A stretch of 64,000 nucleotides of DNA from Anaerolineae bacterium (GCA_028277515.1 JANQGC010000234.1:16160-80159), one strand, 5' to 3'. Positions 37,907 through 47,838 are shown, counted from the stretch's first letter. Notes: a model not told the origin generated them from the letters alone. A program made the numbers and translations.

Positions 37907-39079
37907 ATGACTCAAATCGGTGCGCTAAAAATTAATGCAACACCGGTCAGTCTGTCCAGTACAATGAAACTGTTGGTATGTGCAGGTGGAACCGGAGGTG
38001 GAATTTATCCCGCGCTGGCGGCCGTCTCCGAATTGGAAAAAGGCGGCTTACAGCGCCGTCAAGTGCTGTGGATCGGAACCACAGGTGAAATGGAAGAAAC
38101 CTTGATCCCTGCCGCTGGTATCCATTTGGAGACAATTCGTGGTGGTGCGATCGTCGGCGTTCCGCTCCATACCTCACTGCGCAATGCTGCCAAACTAATT
38201 GGGAGCATCGGATCTGCGTCTCGCCTCATTCGCCGCTTCCAACCGGATGTCATGTTCATGACTGGTGGATACATGTCTTCGCCTGTCGCTATTGCCGCGA
38301 AGCTGCATCGCATTCCTATTGGGATATATCTTCCGGATGTTGAACCGGGCGCCAGCATTCGCTTCGCCTTACCATTAGCTAAAAAGATTGCCTGCACCAC
38401 ACCATACTCACGTGAATTTGTGGAAGAAGAAAAAATGGTCGTTACAGGATACCCTGTTCGACCGGAGATACGTGCAGCAGTCAACTTAGCAAAATCGGAG
38501 GCGTTGCGTGTATTTGACTTGCAAGACGGTCGTCCTACCCTTTTCGTTTTTGGTGGCAGCAGAGGCGCCTTGAACATAAACCGTGCTTTGATGGCCTCTC
38601 TGAATGAGCTATTGGCATTTGCTCAAGTCATCCACATCAGTGGCAACTTAACCTGGCCAGAGGTTCAAAACTTTACCAATACATTATCGCTGGCACAGAA
38701 ACAATTTTACCGCCCATTCCCTTACTTACACGAAGAAATGGGGCCGGCTTTCCAGGCTGCCGATCTTGTCGTTGCCCGGGCTGGAGCAAGCATGTTGGGT
38801 GAAAGTCCAGCGTTCGGATTGCCGGCGATTTTAATCCCACTGACCTTTGCCTGGCGTTATCAAAAAGTCAATGCAGATTACTTAACAGAGCGGGGCGCAG
38901 CCTTACAACTCAGGGATGAAAACCTGGCTACTGAATTCCTTCCGGCCGTTTCTTCATTGCTAAATAATGAAAGGAAACTCGCTGCGATGAGTAAAGCGGC
39001 TAAGGCATTAGATAAACCGGAGGCGACGGCCCAACTAGCTGAATTTATCAAAACAATTGCAGAGGGAAAGGCATCATGA
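37907..39079 (+). CDS. murG: UDP-GlcNAc:lipid I N-acetylglucosaminyltransferase
   Basis: GT-B glycosyltransferase that converts lipid I to lipid II on the cytoplasmic face. The N-terminal glycine loop reads GGTGGGIYPALA where most MurG have GGTGGH, so the usual His is Gly. The C-terminal domain has FVFGGSRGALNIN, VARAGASMLGE and the UDP-GlcNAc site. ATG 37907 gives 390 residues; ATG 37964 (MKLLVCAGG) matches the usual family N-terminus better and would give 371. The TGA stop overlaps the next start by 4 bases (ATGA). Confidence 0.93.
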   Translation: MTQIGALKINATPVSLSSTMKLLVCAGGTGGGIYPALAAVSELEKGGLQRRQVLWIGTTGEMEETLIPAAGIHLETIRGGAIVGVPLHTSLRNAAKLIGSIGSASRLIRRFQPDVMFMTGGYMSSPVAIAAKLHRIPIGIYLPDVEPGASIRFALPLAKKIACTTPYSREFVEEEKMVVTGYPVRPEIRAAVNLAKSEALRVFDLQDGRPTLFVFGGSRGALNINRALMASLNELLAFAQVIHISGNLTWPEVQNFTNTLSLAQKQFYRPFPYLHEEMGPAFQAADLVVARAGASMLGESPAFGLPAILIPLTFAWRYQKVNADYLTERGAALQLRDENLATEFLPAVSSLLNNERKLAAMSKAAKALDKPEATAQLAEFIKTIAEGKAS

Positions 39080-39657
39080 TTGGTTTGGTTACGACTTTAT
39101 GGATAATGGTTGGTTTTTTCGCTGTTGTTGATATGCAGCGTGGCTGGACCCGCGCTGTCATCGCAACCGCCGGTCTCATTCTATCATTGTTCACCATCAA
39201 CCAATTTTCGCCATTTCTCTTCGGGGCTTTGGGATATCTTGATGGAGAATTTACAGATGAGATTTGGCGGCGACAAATCATGATTCTGACGGCTATCCAT
39301 CTAACCATTGCCTTTTTTAGCTATGCCGGGCCAACTGTGGCCGGTCCGCGGATCGCCGGGAAATTAAGAATTCGCGACAATGTTGAGGACAAAATCCTGG
39401 CTTTACTTGTTGGAGCCGCCAACGGCTTTCTCACCATTGGTACGCTTATTGCATTTTTACAGAATCGATTGACCAACGAAGGATGGGTGTTTACAACGCC
39501 CGCTCCATATCCCTTTCCAACTGAAATTCTGATCCGAACTGAGCAGGTCGATGCTATCAGCCAATATCTTCCCATTCCCTTACTGACCAGCAATCCATAT
39601 ATTTTGCCTGTATTACTTGTTTTAGTGTTTTTATTTGTACTGATTGTGATGCTCTAA
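39076..39657 (+). CDS. CvpA-like membrane protein inside the dcw cluster
   Basis: 193 residues with about five hydrophobic helices: the N-terminal pair (3-22, 26-45), a third (about 68-85), a fourth around GAANGFLTIGTLIAF and a C-terminal anchor. The layout and the AKxxIxxxxxAxxxGFL-like central part recall CvpA/colicin V production proteins, but this is tentative. It overlaps murG by 4 bases and precedes murC by 6, so it is made with the lipid II enzymes. Role unknown. Confidence 0.72.
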   Translation: MIGLVTTLWIMVGFFAVVDMQRGWTRAVIATAGLILSLFTINQFSPFLFGALGYLDGEFTDEIWRRQIMILTAIHLTIAFFSYAGPTVAGPRIAGKLRIRDNVEDKILALLVGAANGFLTIGTLIAFLQNRLTNEGWVFTTPAPYPFPTEILIRTEQVDAISQYLPIPLLTSNPYILPVLLVLVFLFVLIVML

Positions 39658-39663
39658 GTTTTT

Positions 39664-41091
39664 ATGTCTAAGGAAACCTTTACTCTTCGGAGCGGAATGC
39701 ATCTCCATCTTATCGGTATTGGCGGGTCTGGTATCTCAGCCATCGCTCGTGTTCTCCTGGGACGCGGTTATGCCGTTTCCGGCTCGGATAAGGAAGACAA
39801 TGAACAAACAAAATCTTTAAGAGAAGCGGGTGCTACCGTATATATTGGACACGATGCAGATCACGTTAAAGGCGTAGACGCTATTGTCATTTCTTCAGCC
39901 ATACCGGAAAGCAACCCTGAGATAATGGCCGCCCAACATGCGAACATCCCTATTTTAAAACGGGCTGATTTTCTCAGCTATCTGATGGAAAGCTCCTTTG
40001 GAATCGCTGTTGCCGGCTCGCATGGCAAGACCACAACCACCGGCATGATCGCCCACATTTTACTGGAAACAGGGCACGATCCCACAGTCATACTTGGCGG
40101 GGTTTTGTCCGGTTGGGATGTCAACGGCCGTGCCGGGCAAAGCTCTTACTTCGTCATTGAGGCAGACGAGTACGATTACATGTTTTTAGGCCTGAAGACT
40201 AATCTCGCTGTCATTACAAACATAGAACACGATCATCCCGACATATTCCCAACTTCGACAGAATATGAGGATGCATTCCTGCGATTCGCTAAATTACTGC
40301 CCCCAAAAGGCGCCCTGGTGATCAGTGGAGATGATCAAGGGACGGCAAAACTTCTCAAATCATTGCAGTTTAAAGACGTAAAGATTATTAGCTATGGCAT
40401 TCCACAAAACGAGGAGAACGCATTTACATTCCAGGCCGTAGACCTGAGACCAAATCAACTCGGTGGAATTGATTTCCTTGTTCAACGAGATTCAGAAACC
40501 TTGGGCCTTGTGCGACTTCGGGTCCCCGGGCTGCATAATGCCCGAAATGCGCTGGCTGCAATCGCAATTGTTTGTGAATTGGATATTGATTTTGCGCAGA
40601 TTTGTAAAGCATTGGCTAGTTTTGGCGGGGTCGGCCGCCGTTTCCAGGTGACCGGTGAAGTAGGTGGTGTGACCATCATTGATGATTATGCCCACCACCC
40701 CACGGAGATTAGGGCAACATTGGCCGCAGCCAGGCAACGTTACCCCAACCGGCAACTTTGGGCAGTCTGGCAACCACATACCTACAGCCGGACGAAACTC
40801 ATGCTCGATCAATTTGCTGATAGCTTCAATGATGCGGACCGGGTTATTGCCCTGGACATCTATAAAAGTCGAGAAACGAATACATTGGGCCTGGACAGCG
40901 CGGCCGTCGTCCAATCAATGAATCATCCTTCCGCTGTTCATGTTGGAGAAAAAGAAGAGGCTATTCGTTATTTATTGGATCGTATTCGTCCTGATGATGT
41001 CGTATTTACACTTGGCGCCGGTGACGGCAATCAAGTCGGAGTTGGTTTACAAGAAGCCTTACAAAAGAGGGTGCAAACATTTCACCCATAA
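39664..41091 (+). CDS. murC: UDP-MurNAc:L-alanine ligase
   Basis: First Mur ligase of the pathway, adding L-Ala. 475 residues. N-terminal GIGGSGISAIARVLL (about 18-32), ATP loop GSHGKTTTTGM (near 119-129), EADEYDYMFL, and DDYAHHPTEIRATL are all conserved. Six bases separate it from the upstream membrane protein gene. Confidence 0.96.
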   Translation: MSKETFTLRSGMHLHLIGIGGSGISAIARVLLGRGYAVSGSDKEDNEQTKSLREAGATVYIGHDADHVKGVDAIVISSAIPESNPEIMAAQHANIPILKRADFLSYLMESSFGIAVAGSHGKTTTTGMIAHILLETGHDPTVILGGVLSGWDVNGRAGQSSYFVIEADEYDYMFLGLKTNLAVITNIEHDHPDIFPTSTEYEDAFLRFAKLLPPKGALVISGDDQGTAKLLKSLQFKDVKIISYGIPQNEENAFTFQAVDLRPNQLGGIDFLVQRDSETLGLVRLRVPGLHNARNALAAIAIVCELDIDFAQICKALASFGGVGRRFQVTGEVGGVTIIDDYAHHPTEIRATLAAARQRYPNRQLWAVWQPHTYSRTKLMLDQFADSFNDADRVIALDIYKSRETNTLGLDSAAVVQSMNHPSAVHVGEKEEAIRYLLDRIRPDDVVFTLGAGDGNQVGVGLQEALQKRVQTFHP

Positions 41092-41128
41092 TTGTTGCCG
41101 ATAACAGAAACAAGGATATGGCGAAAGA

Positions 41129-42088
41129 ATGAAAGTAAAAACAGCAGTAAGCGAAATGACCCGCGAACATTTCCGGGAAGAATTTGGCGAAACAGTGAAG
41201 GTTAACGAGCCTCTCGCGCGATACACATCTGCCCGTGTTGGAGGCCCGGCAGAGATGTTCTTATCAGTGTCCAACGCTTATGAGCTTCAGAGAGCGGTGG
41301 AGCTAGCTTATCGTCAAAAAATACCTTATTTCATCCTTGGTGGCGGCTCAAATATCCTCGTCGCCGACAGTGGAATAAGTGGCCTGGTAATCTTAAACCG
41401 CGCCCGCTCGGTTAGCTTTCGCCATAACGGTCTGGGAATCGTTTGCAATGTGGATTCGGGGATGAACCTTTCCTCCCTGGCACGTCAATGCATCGGGAAG
41501 GGACTCAGCGGTTTAGAGTGGGCTATTGGTGTTCCTGGAACTATTGGCGGTGCTGTTGTAGGCAATGCCGGCGCTCATGGCGAAGATATGAGCAATATCT
41601 TACTTGGAGCATCCATTTGGCATCCGGGTCAAGGTGTACGTGTCTATTCAAACGAAGAAATGAAATATGCTTATCGAGACAGTGTTCTAAAACGAGACCA
41701 GCACAAATCAAGGACACGACGCGTTGTTCTATCGGCCGAATTACAGTTAACGCCCGATTCAGTTGATGTACTTTCCGCCAGGGCTGGAGCATTTACAGCC
41801 CAGCGTAAACAAACCCAGCCCGGAGGCGCTTCCATGGGTTCCATGTTTAAGAACCCTGAGAATTATTATGCCGGTTATTTAATTGAAAACGCCGGTTTAA
41901 AGGGATATCAAGTTGGCAACGCGCGAATTTCAGAAAAACACGCCAACTTCTTCGTCAGTGATGGAGACACCACTTCAGAAGACATTCGGGCGCTCATCGC
42001 CGAAGCCTGGAACTCGGTTAATGAGCAATTTGGCGTTGAAATGGAATTAGAAGTTGAGCTTGTTGGTGGTTGGGATTTTAAGGATTAA
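41129..42088 (+). CDS. murB: UDP-N-acetylenolpyruvoylglucosamine reductase
   Basis: FAD enzyme that reduces UDP-GlcNAc-enolpyruvate to UDP-MurNAc. 319 residues. FAD-binding part has TSARVGGPAEMFL (about 32-44) and LGGGSNILVADSGI; the catalytic part has GSMFKNPENYYAGYLIE with the proton-donor Ser and ISEKHANFFV. Type II-like short form. 37 bp after murC. Confidence 0.94.
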   Translation: MKVKTAVSEMTREHFREEFGETVKVNEPLARYTSARVGGPAEMFLSVSNAYELQRAVELAYRQKIPYFILGGGSNILVADSGISGLVILNRARSVSFRHNGLGIVCNVDSGMNLSSLARQCIGKGLSGLEWAIGVPGTIGGAVVGNAGAHGEDMSNILLGASIWHPGQGVRVYSNEEMKYAYRDSVLKRDQHKSRTRRVVLSAELQLTPDSVDVLSARAGAFTAQRKQTQPGGASMGSMFKNPENYYAGYLIENAGLKGYQVGNARISEKHANFFVSDGDTTSEDIRALIAEAWNSVNEQFGVEMELEVELVGGWDFKD

Positions 42089-42130
42089 GCAAGAAAAAAG
42101 CGGGTCAGAGTTTAAAACCTGGCAAAGGAC

Positions 42131-43312
42131 ATGATGGGAAATAGCAATTCTCAATTTAAGAAAGAAAAAATACGAGTTGGGGTCATCCTTGGTGGTCGTT
42201 CAGGCGAACACGAGGTTTCTCTCATGTCGGCCCAGTCTGTGATCTCCGCCCTTGATCCGGAGAAATATGACATTGTTCCCATCGGCATCACGCCTTCCGG
42301 TCGCTGGGTGACAGGCAATGTTTTAGCAGCACTGGAAGCCGCAGAAACTGAAAAGGATTTGAATCTGCCACAAGCCACATTGCTGCCTGAACCCCAATCT
42401 TCGGCTCTTTTACAACTGGAGGCGAGGGAAAGCGAGCCGTCCACCCTTTCCATCGTTACTGAATTGGATGTTGTTATTCCCGTTCTACATGGCCCTTATG
42501 GTGAAGACGGCACAGTGCAAGGTTTTTTAGAGCTGGCCGGATTACCTTATGTTGGAGCCGGCGTTGTTGGTTCGGCCGTAGGCATGGATAAAGCGATCTT
42601 CAAATACACGATGATGGCCAATCAAATTCCCATCCTGCCCTGGCTGCTGGTCAAAGCCGGCGAATGGTTCAGGCGGCCTTTGGAAATTTTGGAAGACATC
42701 GAGGCCAACCTGGATTATCCCGTTTTCACCAAACCGGCCAATTTAGGCTCAAGCGTGGGCATCAGTCGCTGCAAGGATCGGGGGGAATTAATAACCGGCA
42801 TTGACGAAGCTGCAAAGTTTGACCGGCGGATCGTCGTCGAACAAGGCATCAATGCGCGGGAATTGGAAGTATCCGTGCTGGGCAATGATGACCCACAATC
42901 AAGCATTGTCGGTGAAATTAGACCGCGCAGAGAATTTTACGATTATGTAGCTAAATATATCGCGGCACCAGGATCAGAAGATGAATCAGAATTAATAATT
43001 CCGGCGGACATCAGCCTGGAAATGTCGGATAAAGTCCGAAGGATGGCTGTTCATGCCTACAAAGCAATCGACTGCGCCGGCATGGGACGCGTGGATTTGT
43101 TGTTGGACAAAGACAGCGGTCAATTATACATGAACGAAATTAATACGATTCCCGGTTTTACCCGGATCTCAATGTATCCCAAACTCTGGGAAGCCACAGG
43201 GGTCACCTATCAAGAGCTTCTTGATCGACTGATTGCCCTGGCCCTGGAACGATTTGAAGAAAAGGAAGGATTTGCAACTTCGGTTGATAAAGCCGGAAAT
43301 ATTGAATTGTAA
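42131..43312 (+). CDS. ddl: D-alanine--D-alanine ligase
   Basis: ATP-grasp ligase that makes D-Ala-D-Ala for MurF. 393 residues. [17 protein letters not shown] at the N-terminus, [15 protein letters not shown], the central [13 protein letters not shown], and the metal-binding end [11 protein letters not shown] are present. The YxxS-type specificity region is less clear, but the neighbours point to D-Ala-D-Ala, not D-lactate. Start is ATG 42131 or the next ATG. Confidence 0.95.
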   Translation: MMGNSNSQFKKEKIRVGVILGGRSGEHEVSLMSAQSVISALDPEKYDIVPIGITPSGRWVTGNVLAALEAAETEKDLNLPQATLLPEPQSSALLQLEARESEPSTLSIVTELDVVIPVLHGPYGEDGTVQGFLELAGLPYVGAGVVGSAVGMDKAIFKYTMMANQIPILPWLLVKAGEWFRRPLEILEDIEANLDYPVFTKPANLGSSVGISRCKDRGELITGIDEAAKFDRRIVVEQGINARELEVSVLGNDDPQSSIVGEIRPRREFYDYVAKYIAAPGSEDESELIIPADISLEMSDKVRRMAVHAYKAIDCAGMGRVDLLLDKDSGQLYMNEINTIPGFTRISMYPKLWEATGVTYQELLDRLIALALERFEEKEGFATSVDKAGNIEL

Positions 43313-43375
43313 TTCGCTTGAGATGCAGCATTTAACGACAGGCTTTCGCTGCATGAAACGGTATTTTGAAAAGAG

Positions 43376-44431
43376 ATGGAACGTCATAATCAGCGCAACA
43401 AACTGAAAAAACAACCGAAGCGATCGCGCGTGCAATCATCGTCCCCGGTCAACCATCCTTCCCTAAATGTACCGAAGACAGCGCGTAAACGTCGCAGAAA
43501 ACAAAAAACCAAAAAAGTCCGTGTCGGCTTGTCGCTCATGAAACGGTTTTTTATTAATTCGCGTTGGATAAGTTTAGGGTTATTTGCTTTGGCTGTTTAT
43601 GCCCTGTTCACAATCGCGCAAGAGCGTCGTTTCTATTTAACTTATATTCCAGTAGAAGGTGCCAAATCCATAACGCCTGATAAGGTTGCCCAAGCGAGTG
43701 GTCTGGCCGGTAATCATATTTTTTCTGCGGACCCTTCGCTAGCTGCTGAACAGATTGCTGAGATTCCCGGGGTTTTGTCTTCCACAGTAACCTTACGCTG
43801 GCCAAACGAGGTATTAATCCAGATAACTGAAGAGTCGCCAATCGCTGTCTGGTATGAGGATGAGATCGAGTATGGCATCACCAGCAGCGGCCGATTGATT
43901 CCTGGTGGATATCCCACGGCAGGCTTACTTAAAATTGTGCGGGAAACAGGATCAATTCGTGCGACGGGGATCATTTCTCCAACAGAGGCATCAGAGACAG
44001 AAGTCCAGAATGAATTAGAAGAAACCGCGGCCGAGCCTCAGCCTGACAATTCTGATACCAATCAGACAGGCAATGATCAAGCCAACAATGTTGCCTCGCC
44101 TACCCCAACGCCGGCATCAATGGCCGGAATGCAAACGGAGGAGGAAGAAGGCTTACCGGCCAGCCAACCATTTGTTCCTCAAGAAGTATTGCGAGGCGCG
44201 TTGCAGTTGCGGGAACTACGACCAGATATCGAAGAACTATATTACCGCCCGTACGGCGGTCTCAGTTTTGAAGATGGACGCGGTTGGCGAGGATATTTTG
44301 GAACCGGTACAGAGATGAATCAAAAGCTGGCGATCTACGAAACCATCGTCTCAGACCTGTTGTCGCGCGGTATTCGGCCGGCTCAAATTAGCGTTAGCAA
44401 CCAGGAGAAACCATATTACTTGGCTCAATGA
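43376..44431 (+). CDS. ftsQ: FtsQ-type cell division protein with POTRA domain
   Basis: Bitopic divisome protein of 351 residues. The first 55 residues are a strongly basic, Lys/Arg-rich cytosolic tail; one transmembrane helix follows (about 60-80), then a POTRA domain (YIPVEGAKSITPDKVAQASG; IFSADPSLAAEQIAEIPGV; LRWPNEVLIQITE). Between the beta part and the C-terminal domain lies a 70-residue acidic, Pro/Thr/Gln-rich insert (about 200-265) that looks disordered. Placement before ftsA supports FtsQ over other POTRA proteins. Confidence 0.88.
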   Translation: MERHNQRNKLKKQPKRSRVQSSSPVNHPSLNVPKTARKRRRKQKTKKVRVGLSLMKRFFINSRWISLGLFALAVYALFTIAQERRFYLTYIPVEGAKSITPDKVAQASGLAGNHIFSADPSLAAEQIAEIPGVLSSTVTLRWPNEVLIQITEESPIAVWYEDEIEYGITSSGRLIPGGYPTAGLLKIVRETGSIRATGIISPTEASETEVQNELEETAAEPQPDNSDTNQTGNDQANNVASPTPTPASMAGMQTEEEEGLPASQPFVPQEVLRGALQLRELRPDIEELYYRPYGGLSFEDGRGWRGYFGTGTEMNQKLAIYETIVSDLLSRGIRPAQISVSNQEKPYYLAQ

Positions 44432-44512
44432 TCGACACATGGCGTTGCTTAGGAGACATTGCCAACGAATCTCGTTGTGCAGCTCAATTATCATGAAAAA
44501 GGGTGTTGTGTT

Positions 44513-45730
44513 ATGGAAGAAATTATTTTTGGCTTAGACATTGGAACGACAAAAGTTTGTGCACTTGTTGGTGCTGTCCGAGAGGGTCAACTTCAAATTA
44601 TTGGTCTTGGACTCGAACCTTCTCGGGGCATGCGCAAAGGTATGGTAGTCGACGTTCGAGATGCCACAATCTCCATTGCTCGCGCCATTGAAGCAGCAGA
44701 ACAAACATCCGGTTATGAGCTGCGCGATGCATTGGTGAGTATGGCCGGGGAGCATATTAGCTGCACCAACAGCCGGGGTGTTGCCCCAATCAATCGCGAA
44801 TCTGGTGGCATCACCGTCGCCGATATCGAACGCGCGTTGGAGGCTGCGCAGGCTATCCCCATCCCATACAACCGGGAAATTGTGCATATGATTCCGCGAG
44901 AGTATACGGTTGATGAACACAAAGAAGTGAAAAACCCATTGGGTATGCACGGTTATCGCTTGGAGGTTGAAGCGCACATCGTCACAGCAGCCTCCCCCGC
45001 CCTGCGAAATTTGGCCCAATGTGCCGACAACGTGGGCATTATCGCTGACGAGTTCATCCTCAATGTCCTGGCGTCAGGTGAAGCTGTGCTTGAGCCTAAT
45101 GAGCGAGAAATGGGCGTCATCGTTGCCGACATAGGGGGCGGAACGACCGATATTGCTTTGTATAAGCAAGGAACCATATGGTATACAAAAGTGATTCCAA
45201 TTGGTGGCTATCACATCACAAATGACATTGCCATTGGCCTACGTGCCCCTTATGAAGTGGCAGAATCAGCAAAGATTCAATATGGAGACTGTCGCCCAGA
45301 ACAAATCGATCCCAAGAATGTCTTTCCTGTAGAGCCATTCGGTGGCGAAAAGATACAGGTCGGCCGCCAGGATTTGGCTTATGTCATCGAAGCGCGGGTT
45401 GAAGAAATATTCAACGTAATTTTAAAGGCGGTTGAACAATCCGGCTATGAAGGTTTACTCCCCGCGGGCATCGTTCTCACCGGTGGGGCATCCCAGCTTC
45501 GCGGAATCACTGAAGTTGCAGAGCGCGTTTTGAATGTGCCGGCGCGCGTCGCTTCGCCACGTAACTTGCACGGCCTGGTCGATCAATTGCACAGTCCCGC
45601 TTATGCGACCGGCGTCGGTTTGCTGCGCTGGGCAATGACCAATCAGCATGTTTACCGTCCGCGCGAACCGCAAGTTCGGGAAATTGGGAAAAAGGTAGGA
45701 TCTTTTATAAGAATGCTCTTGCCTGGCTAA
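44513..45730 (+). CDS. ftsA: Cell division protein FtsA
   Basis: Actin-like ATPase that ties FtsZ filaments to the membrane. From ATG 44513, 405 residues, beginning EEIIFGLDIGTTKVCALVG; the open extension to 44459 is not family-like. Phosphate loops FGLDIGTTK and VADIGGGTTDIALY, and the adenosine motif TGGASQLRG, are intact. The C-terminal KKVGSFIRMLLPG is the expected amphipathic membrane-targeting helix. Confidence 0.95.
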   Translation: MEEIIFGLDIGTTKVCALVGAVREGQLQIIGLGLEPSRGMRKGMVVDVRDATISIARAIEAAEQTSGYELRDALVSMAGEHISCTNSRGVAPINRESGGITVADIERALEAAQAIPIPYNREIVHMIPREYTVDEHKEVKNPLGMHGYRLEVEAHIVTAASPALRNLAQCADNVGIIADEFILNVLASGEAVLEPNEREMGVIVADIGGGTTDIALYKQGTIWYTKVIPIGGYHITNDIAIGLRAPYEVAESAKIQYGDCRPEQIDPKNVFPVEPFGGEKIQVGRQDLAYVIEARVEEIFNVILKAVEQSGYEGLLPAGIVLTGGASQLRGITEVAERVLNVPARVASPRNLHGLVDQLHSPAYATGVGLLRWAMTNQHVYRPREPQVREIGKKVGSFIRMLLPG

Positions 45731-45823
45731 ATTTTGTTTTATTCACCACTCTAGGTCACTTGGTCTACGGTGGTTTGTAAAAAGTATTGTTAGTGTATTG
45801 TAGTTTTGTATAGAGGGGTTAGT

Positions 45824-46999
45824 ATGAACCAAAGAAGTAGAGCAAGTGATGTTCAAAGGATGCCGGAATCGGAAGGCGCAGCGCTTATCCGGGTCGTAGG
45901 TGTCGGCGGTGGCGGTTGTAATGCTGTCAATCGCATGATTGTCGAGAATATTGCCGGTGTTGATTTCATCGCCGTCAATACCGATCAGCAAGCCTTAATG
46001 GGCAGCCAGGCGCAGCAGCGCATCGCCATTGGTGAACGGACGACCCGTGGCCTCGGTTCCGGGGGTGATCCGGAGGTCGGCAACAACGCTGCTGAGGAAT
46101 CAGAAGAGGAACTGCACCAGGTGATGCAGGGATCAGACATGGTCTTTGTAACCGCCGGCATGGGCGGTGGAACAGGTACAGGTGCAGCACCGGTCGTGGC
46201 CAAGGTCGCCCGGGAGGTCGGCGCCTTAACCATTGGTGTGGTCACCCGCCCGTTCACCTTTGAAGGTGCACAACGTGCGCGGGCTGCTGAGGCCGGGTTA
46301 GAACAGCTGAAGGAGCACGTCGATACGTTGATAGTCATTCCCAACGACCGTTTGTTGGAAACGGCCGACAAACGTATTTCGCTCATTGAATCCTTCCGGC
46401 TGGCAGACGACGTCCTGCGTCAGGGCATTCAGGGAATCAGCGAACTGATTACCATCCCTGGTTTGATCAACCTGGATTTCGCTGATGTCAAATCCATTAT
46501 GTCTATGGGTGGCGCAGCTTTGATGGCTGTCGGTCATGGCAAAGGGGATGACCGGGCCAGGGAAGCGGCCGAGCAAGCGCTTTCCAGCCATCTCCTTGAT
46601 GTCACCATCGACGGTGCGCGTGGTATTTTGTTCAACGTCACCGGAGGTTCCGACCTCGGCTTATATGAAATCAACCAGGCCGCTTCGATCATTCGCGAGA
46701 CCGCGCATCCGGATGTCAATCTCATCTTTGGTGCTGTCATCGACGAGCGAATGGAAGACCAGATTCGCATCACAGTCATCGCCACCGGCTTTGAACATAA
46801 TATGCCACTGGTTCGCCCCATCTCGCGTGTAGTGAACCGCCCAGCCAAACAAGAGTTGCCAAGTCAACCACCCGTTCGAGAATCCGTTTCCGTCGGCGCG
46901 CCCGCCACGCGTCAAAGCTCGGATCCACAATCAAATAGCCAGACCGGCTACCGCATAAATGATGTGGATATCCCAGCTTTCCTTCGGAAACGACGTTAA
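45824..46999 (+). CDS. ftsZ: Cell division GTPase FtsZ
   Basis: Tubulin-like GTPase that forms the Z ring. ATG 45824 has GAGGGG 5-10 bases upstream, giving 391 residues; TTG 45806 is open but less likely. [15 protein letters not shown] (24-38), the tubulin signature GGGTGTG (114-120), and the T7 loop NLDFADV are intact. The C-terminal linker is short and ends in [12 protein letters not shown], the conserved peptide that binds FtsA. Last gene of the cluster. Confidence 0.97.
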   Translation: MNQRSRASDVQRMPESEGAALIRVVGVGGGGCNAVNRMIVENIAGVDFIAVNTDQQALMGSQAQQRIAIGERTTRGLGSGGDPEVGNNAAEESEEELHQVMQGSDMVFVTAGMGGGTGTGAAPVVAKVAREVGALTIGVVTRPFTFEGAQRARAAEAGLEQLKEHVDTLIVIPNDRLLETADKRISLIESFRLADDVLRQGIQGISELITIPGLINLDFADVKSIMSMGGAALMAVGHGKGDDRAREAAEQALSSHLLDVTIDGARGILFNVTGGSDLGLYEINQAASIIRETAHPDVNLIFGAVIDERMEDQIRITVIATGFEHNMPLVRPISRVVNRPAKQELPSQPPVRESVSVGAPATRQSSDPQSNSQTGYRINDVDIPAFLRKRR

Positions 47000-47100
47000 T
47001 GTTGCCGCCAACAACATTTATGGCCTACATTCATACACTAACCGCTGAGGATCATCTTATTAAGTTTTAGATGATTTAAGGCAATACAAAACTGATTTCA

Positions 47101-47157
47101 TAGGAAACATTTACCCGGACATTGATGATAAACTGTCCGGGTTAAATGCTTTCCTAT
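47101..47157. terminator. Long hairpin terminator after ftsZ
   Basis: TAGGAAA-CATTT-ACCCGGACA on the left pairs with TGTCCGGGT-TAAATG-C-TTTCCTA on the right: about 21 paired bases with two small bulges and a 12-base loop. T-rich sequence follows. It should stop the dcw operon before nrdR. Confidence 0.8.
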
Positions 47158-47238
47158 TTTTATTTTCTCCATTATCTCGCCATTGTCTTCACATTTTTTC
47201 ATTATCAATTTTTTAAGGTTTAGTATCCAAAATCTACC

Positions 47239-47267
47239 TTGCAAGCCAGGAATGAGCATGCTATAAT
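47239..47267 (+). promoter_or_regulatory. Sigma-70-type promoter of nrdR-nrdJ
   Basis: TTGCAA (47239-47244) and TATAAT (47262-47267) are separated by 17 bp. Transcription would start near 47274, just before the two NrdR boxes. Confidence 0.7.
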
Positions 47268-47279
47268 GCATCCACTTTA

Positions 47280-47326
47280 GTACCATATGTGGGGGGTCGT
47301 ACAAGTATTGGCCCCATATATGGTGT
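47280..47326 (+). promoter_or_regulatory. Pair of NrdR boxes upstream of nrdR
   Basis: Two 16-bp palindromic boxes, 47280-47295 (core CCATATGTGG) and 47311-47326 (core CCATATATGG then TGT). Both fit the known box acaCwATATaTwGtgt. Centres are 31 bp apart (three helical turns), the spacing known for NrdR. They lie right behind the predicted start of transcription, so bound NrdR would block it. Confidence 0.8.
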
Positions 47327-47388
47327 ACCTTTCACAAATATCCCCGGCGTTCCCTTACCTGGGGGTCTGAAGGGATTAGGATTGGATC

Positions 47389-47838
47389 ATGAAGTGCCCA
47401 TACTGTGGACATAAGAAAACCCGTGTGATCGACACCAGTCATGACACGCGTGGTGGCACCCGGCGCCGGCGTCTGTGTGATGGGTGTAAACGACGATTCA
47501 GTTCCTATGAAAGACCTATTCTGGCAACACCAATGTTAATTAAGCGTGATGGCACACGGGAGGAGTTTTCCCGGGATAAATTAATCGACGGTCTGTGGGT
47601 AGCCTGCGCAAAGCGGCCGATTTCCACCACCGAGGTTGAAGGTATCGCCGGAGAAATTGAAGCCGAACTGCAGCAGCTCGGCCGTTCCGAGATCAAGAGT
47701 CGCTATGTTGGTGATCTAGCCATCCGGAAACTTAAAGAGCTAGATGAAGTTGCCTATATCCGTTACGCCATCGTCTATCTAGGTCTAAGCGACCTGGAAT
47801 CCATACGCAACGAAATCGATCAACTCCTCGGAGAATAA
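47389..47838 (+). CDS. nrdR: Ribonucleotide reductase repressor NrdR
   Basis: Nucleotide-sensing repressor of ribonucleotide reductase genes. 149 residues: N-terminal zinc ribbon with C3, C6, C30, C33 and the basic RRRRLC/CKRRF strand, then an ATP-cone domain (about 49-139; KRDGTREEFSRDKL) that reads ATP versus dATP. Located between its own predicted boxes and nrdJ, so it likely controls both. Confidence 0.96.
   Translation: MKCPYCGHKKTRVIDTSHDTRGGTRRRRLCDGCKRRFSSYERPILATPMLIKRDGTREEFSRDKLIDGLWVACAKRPISTTEVEGIAGEIEAELQQLGRSEIKSRYVGDLAIRKLKELDEVAYIRYAIVYLGLSDLESIRNEIDQLLGE

Noticed and set aside
43323..43354. ATGCAGC/GCTGCAT inverted repeat between ddl and ftsQ
   Set aside because: Short stem with an 18-base loop and no T run; probably chance or minor mRNA structure.
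45985..46386. Minus-strand open frames opposite ftsZ and ftsA
   Set aside because: They come from GC-biased third positions of the real genes and show no coherent protein features.
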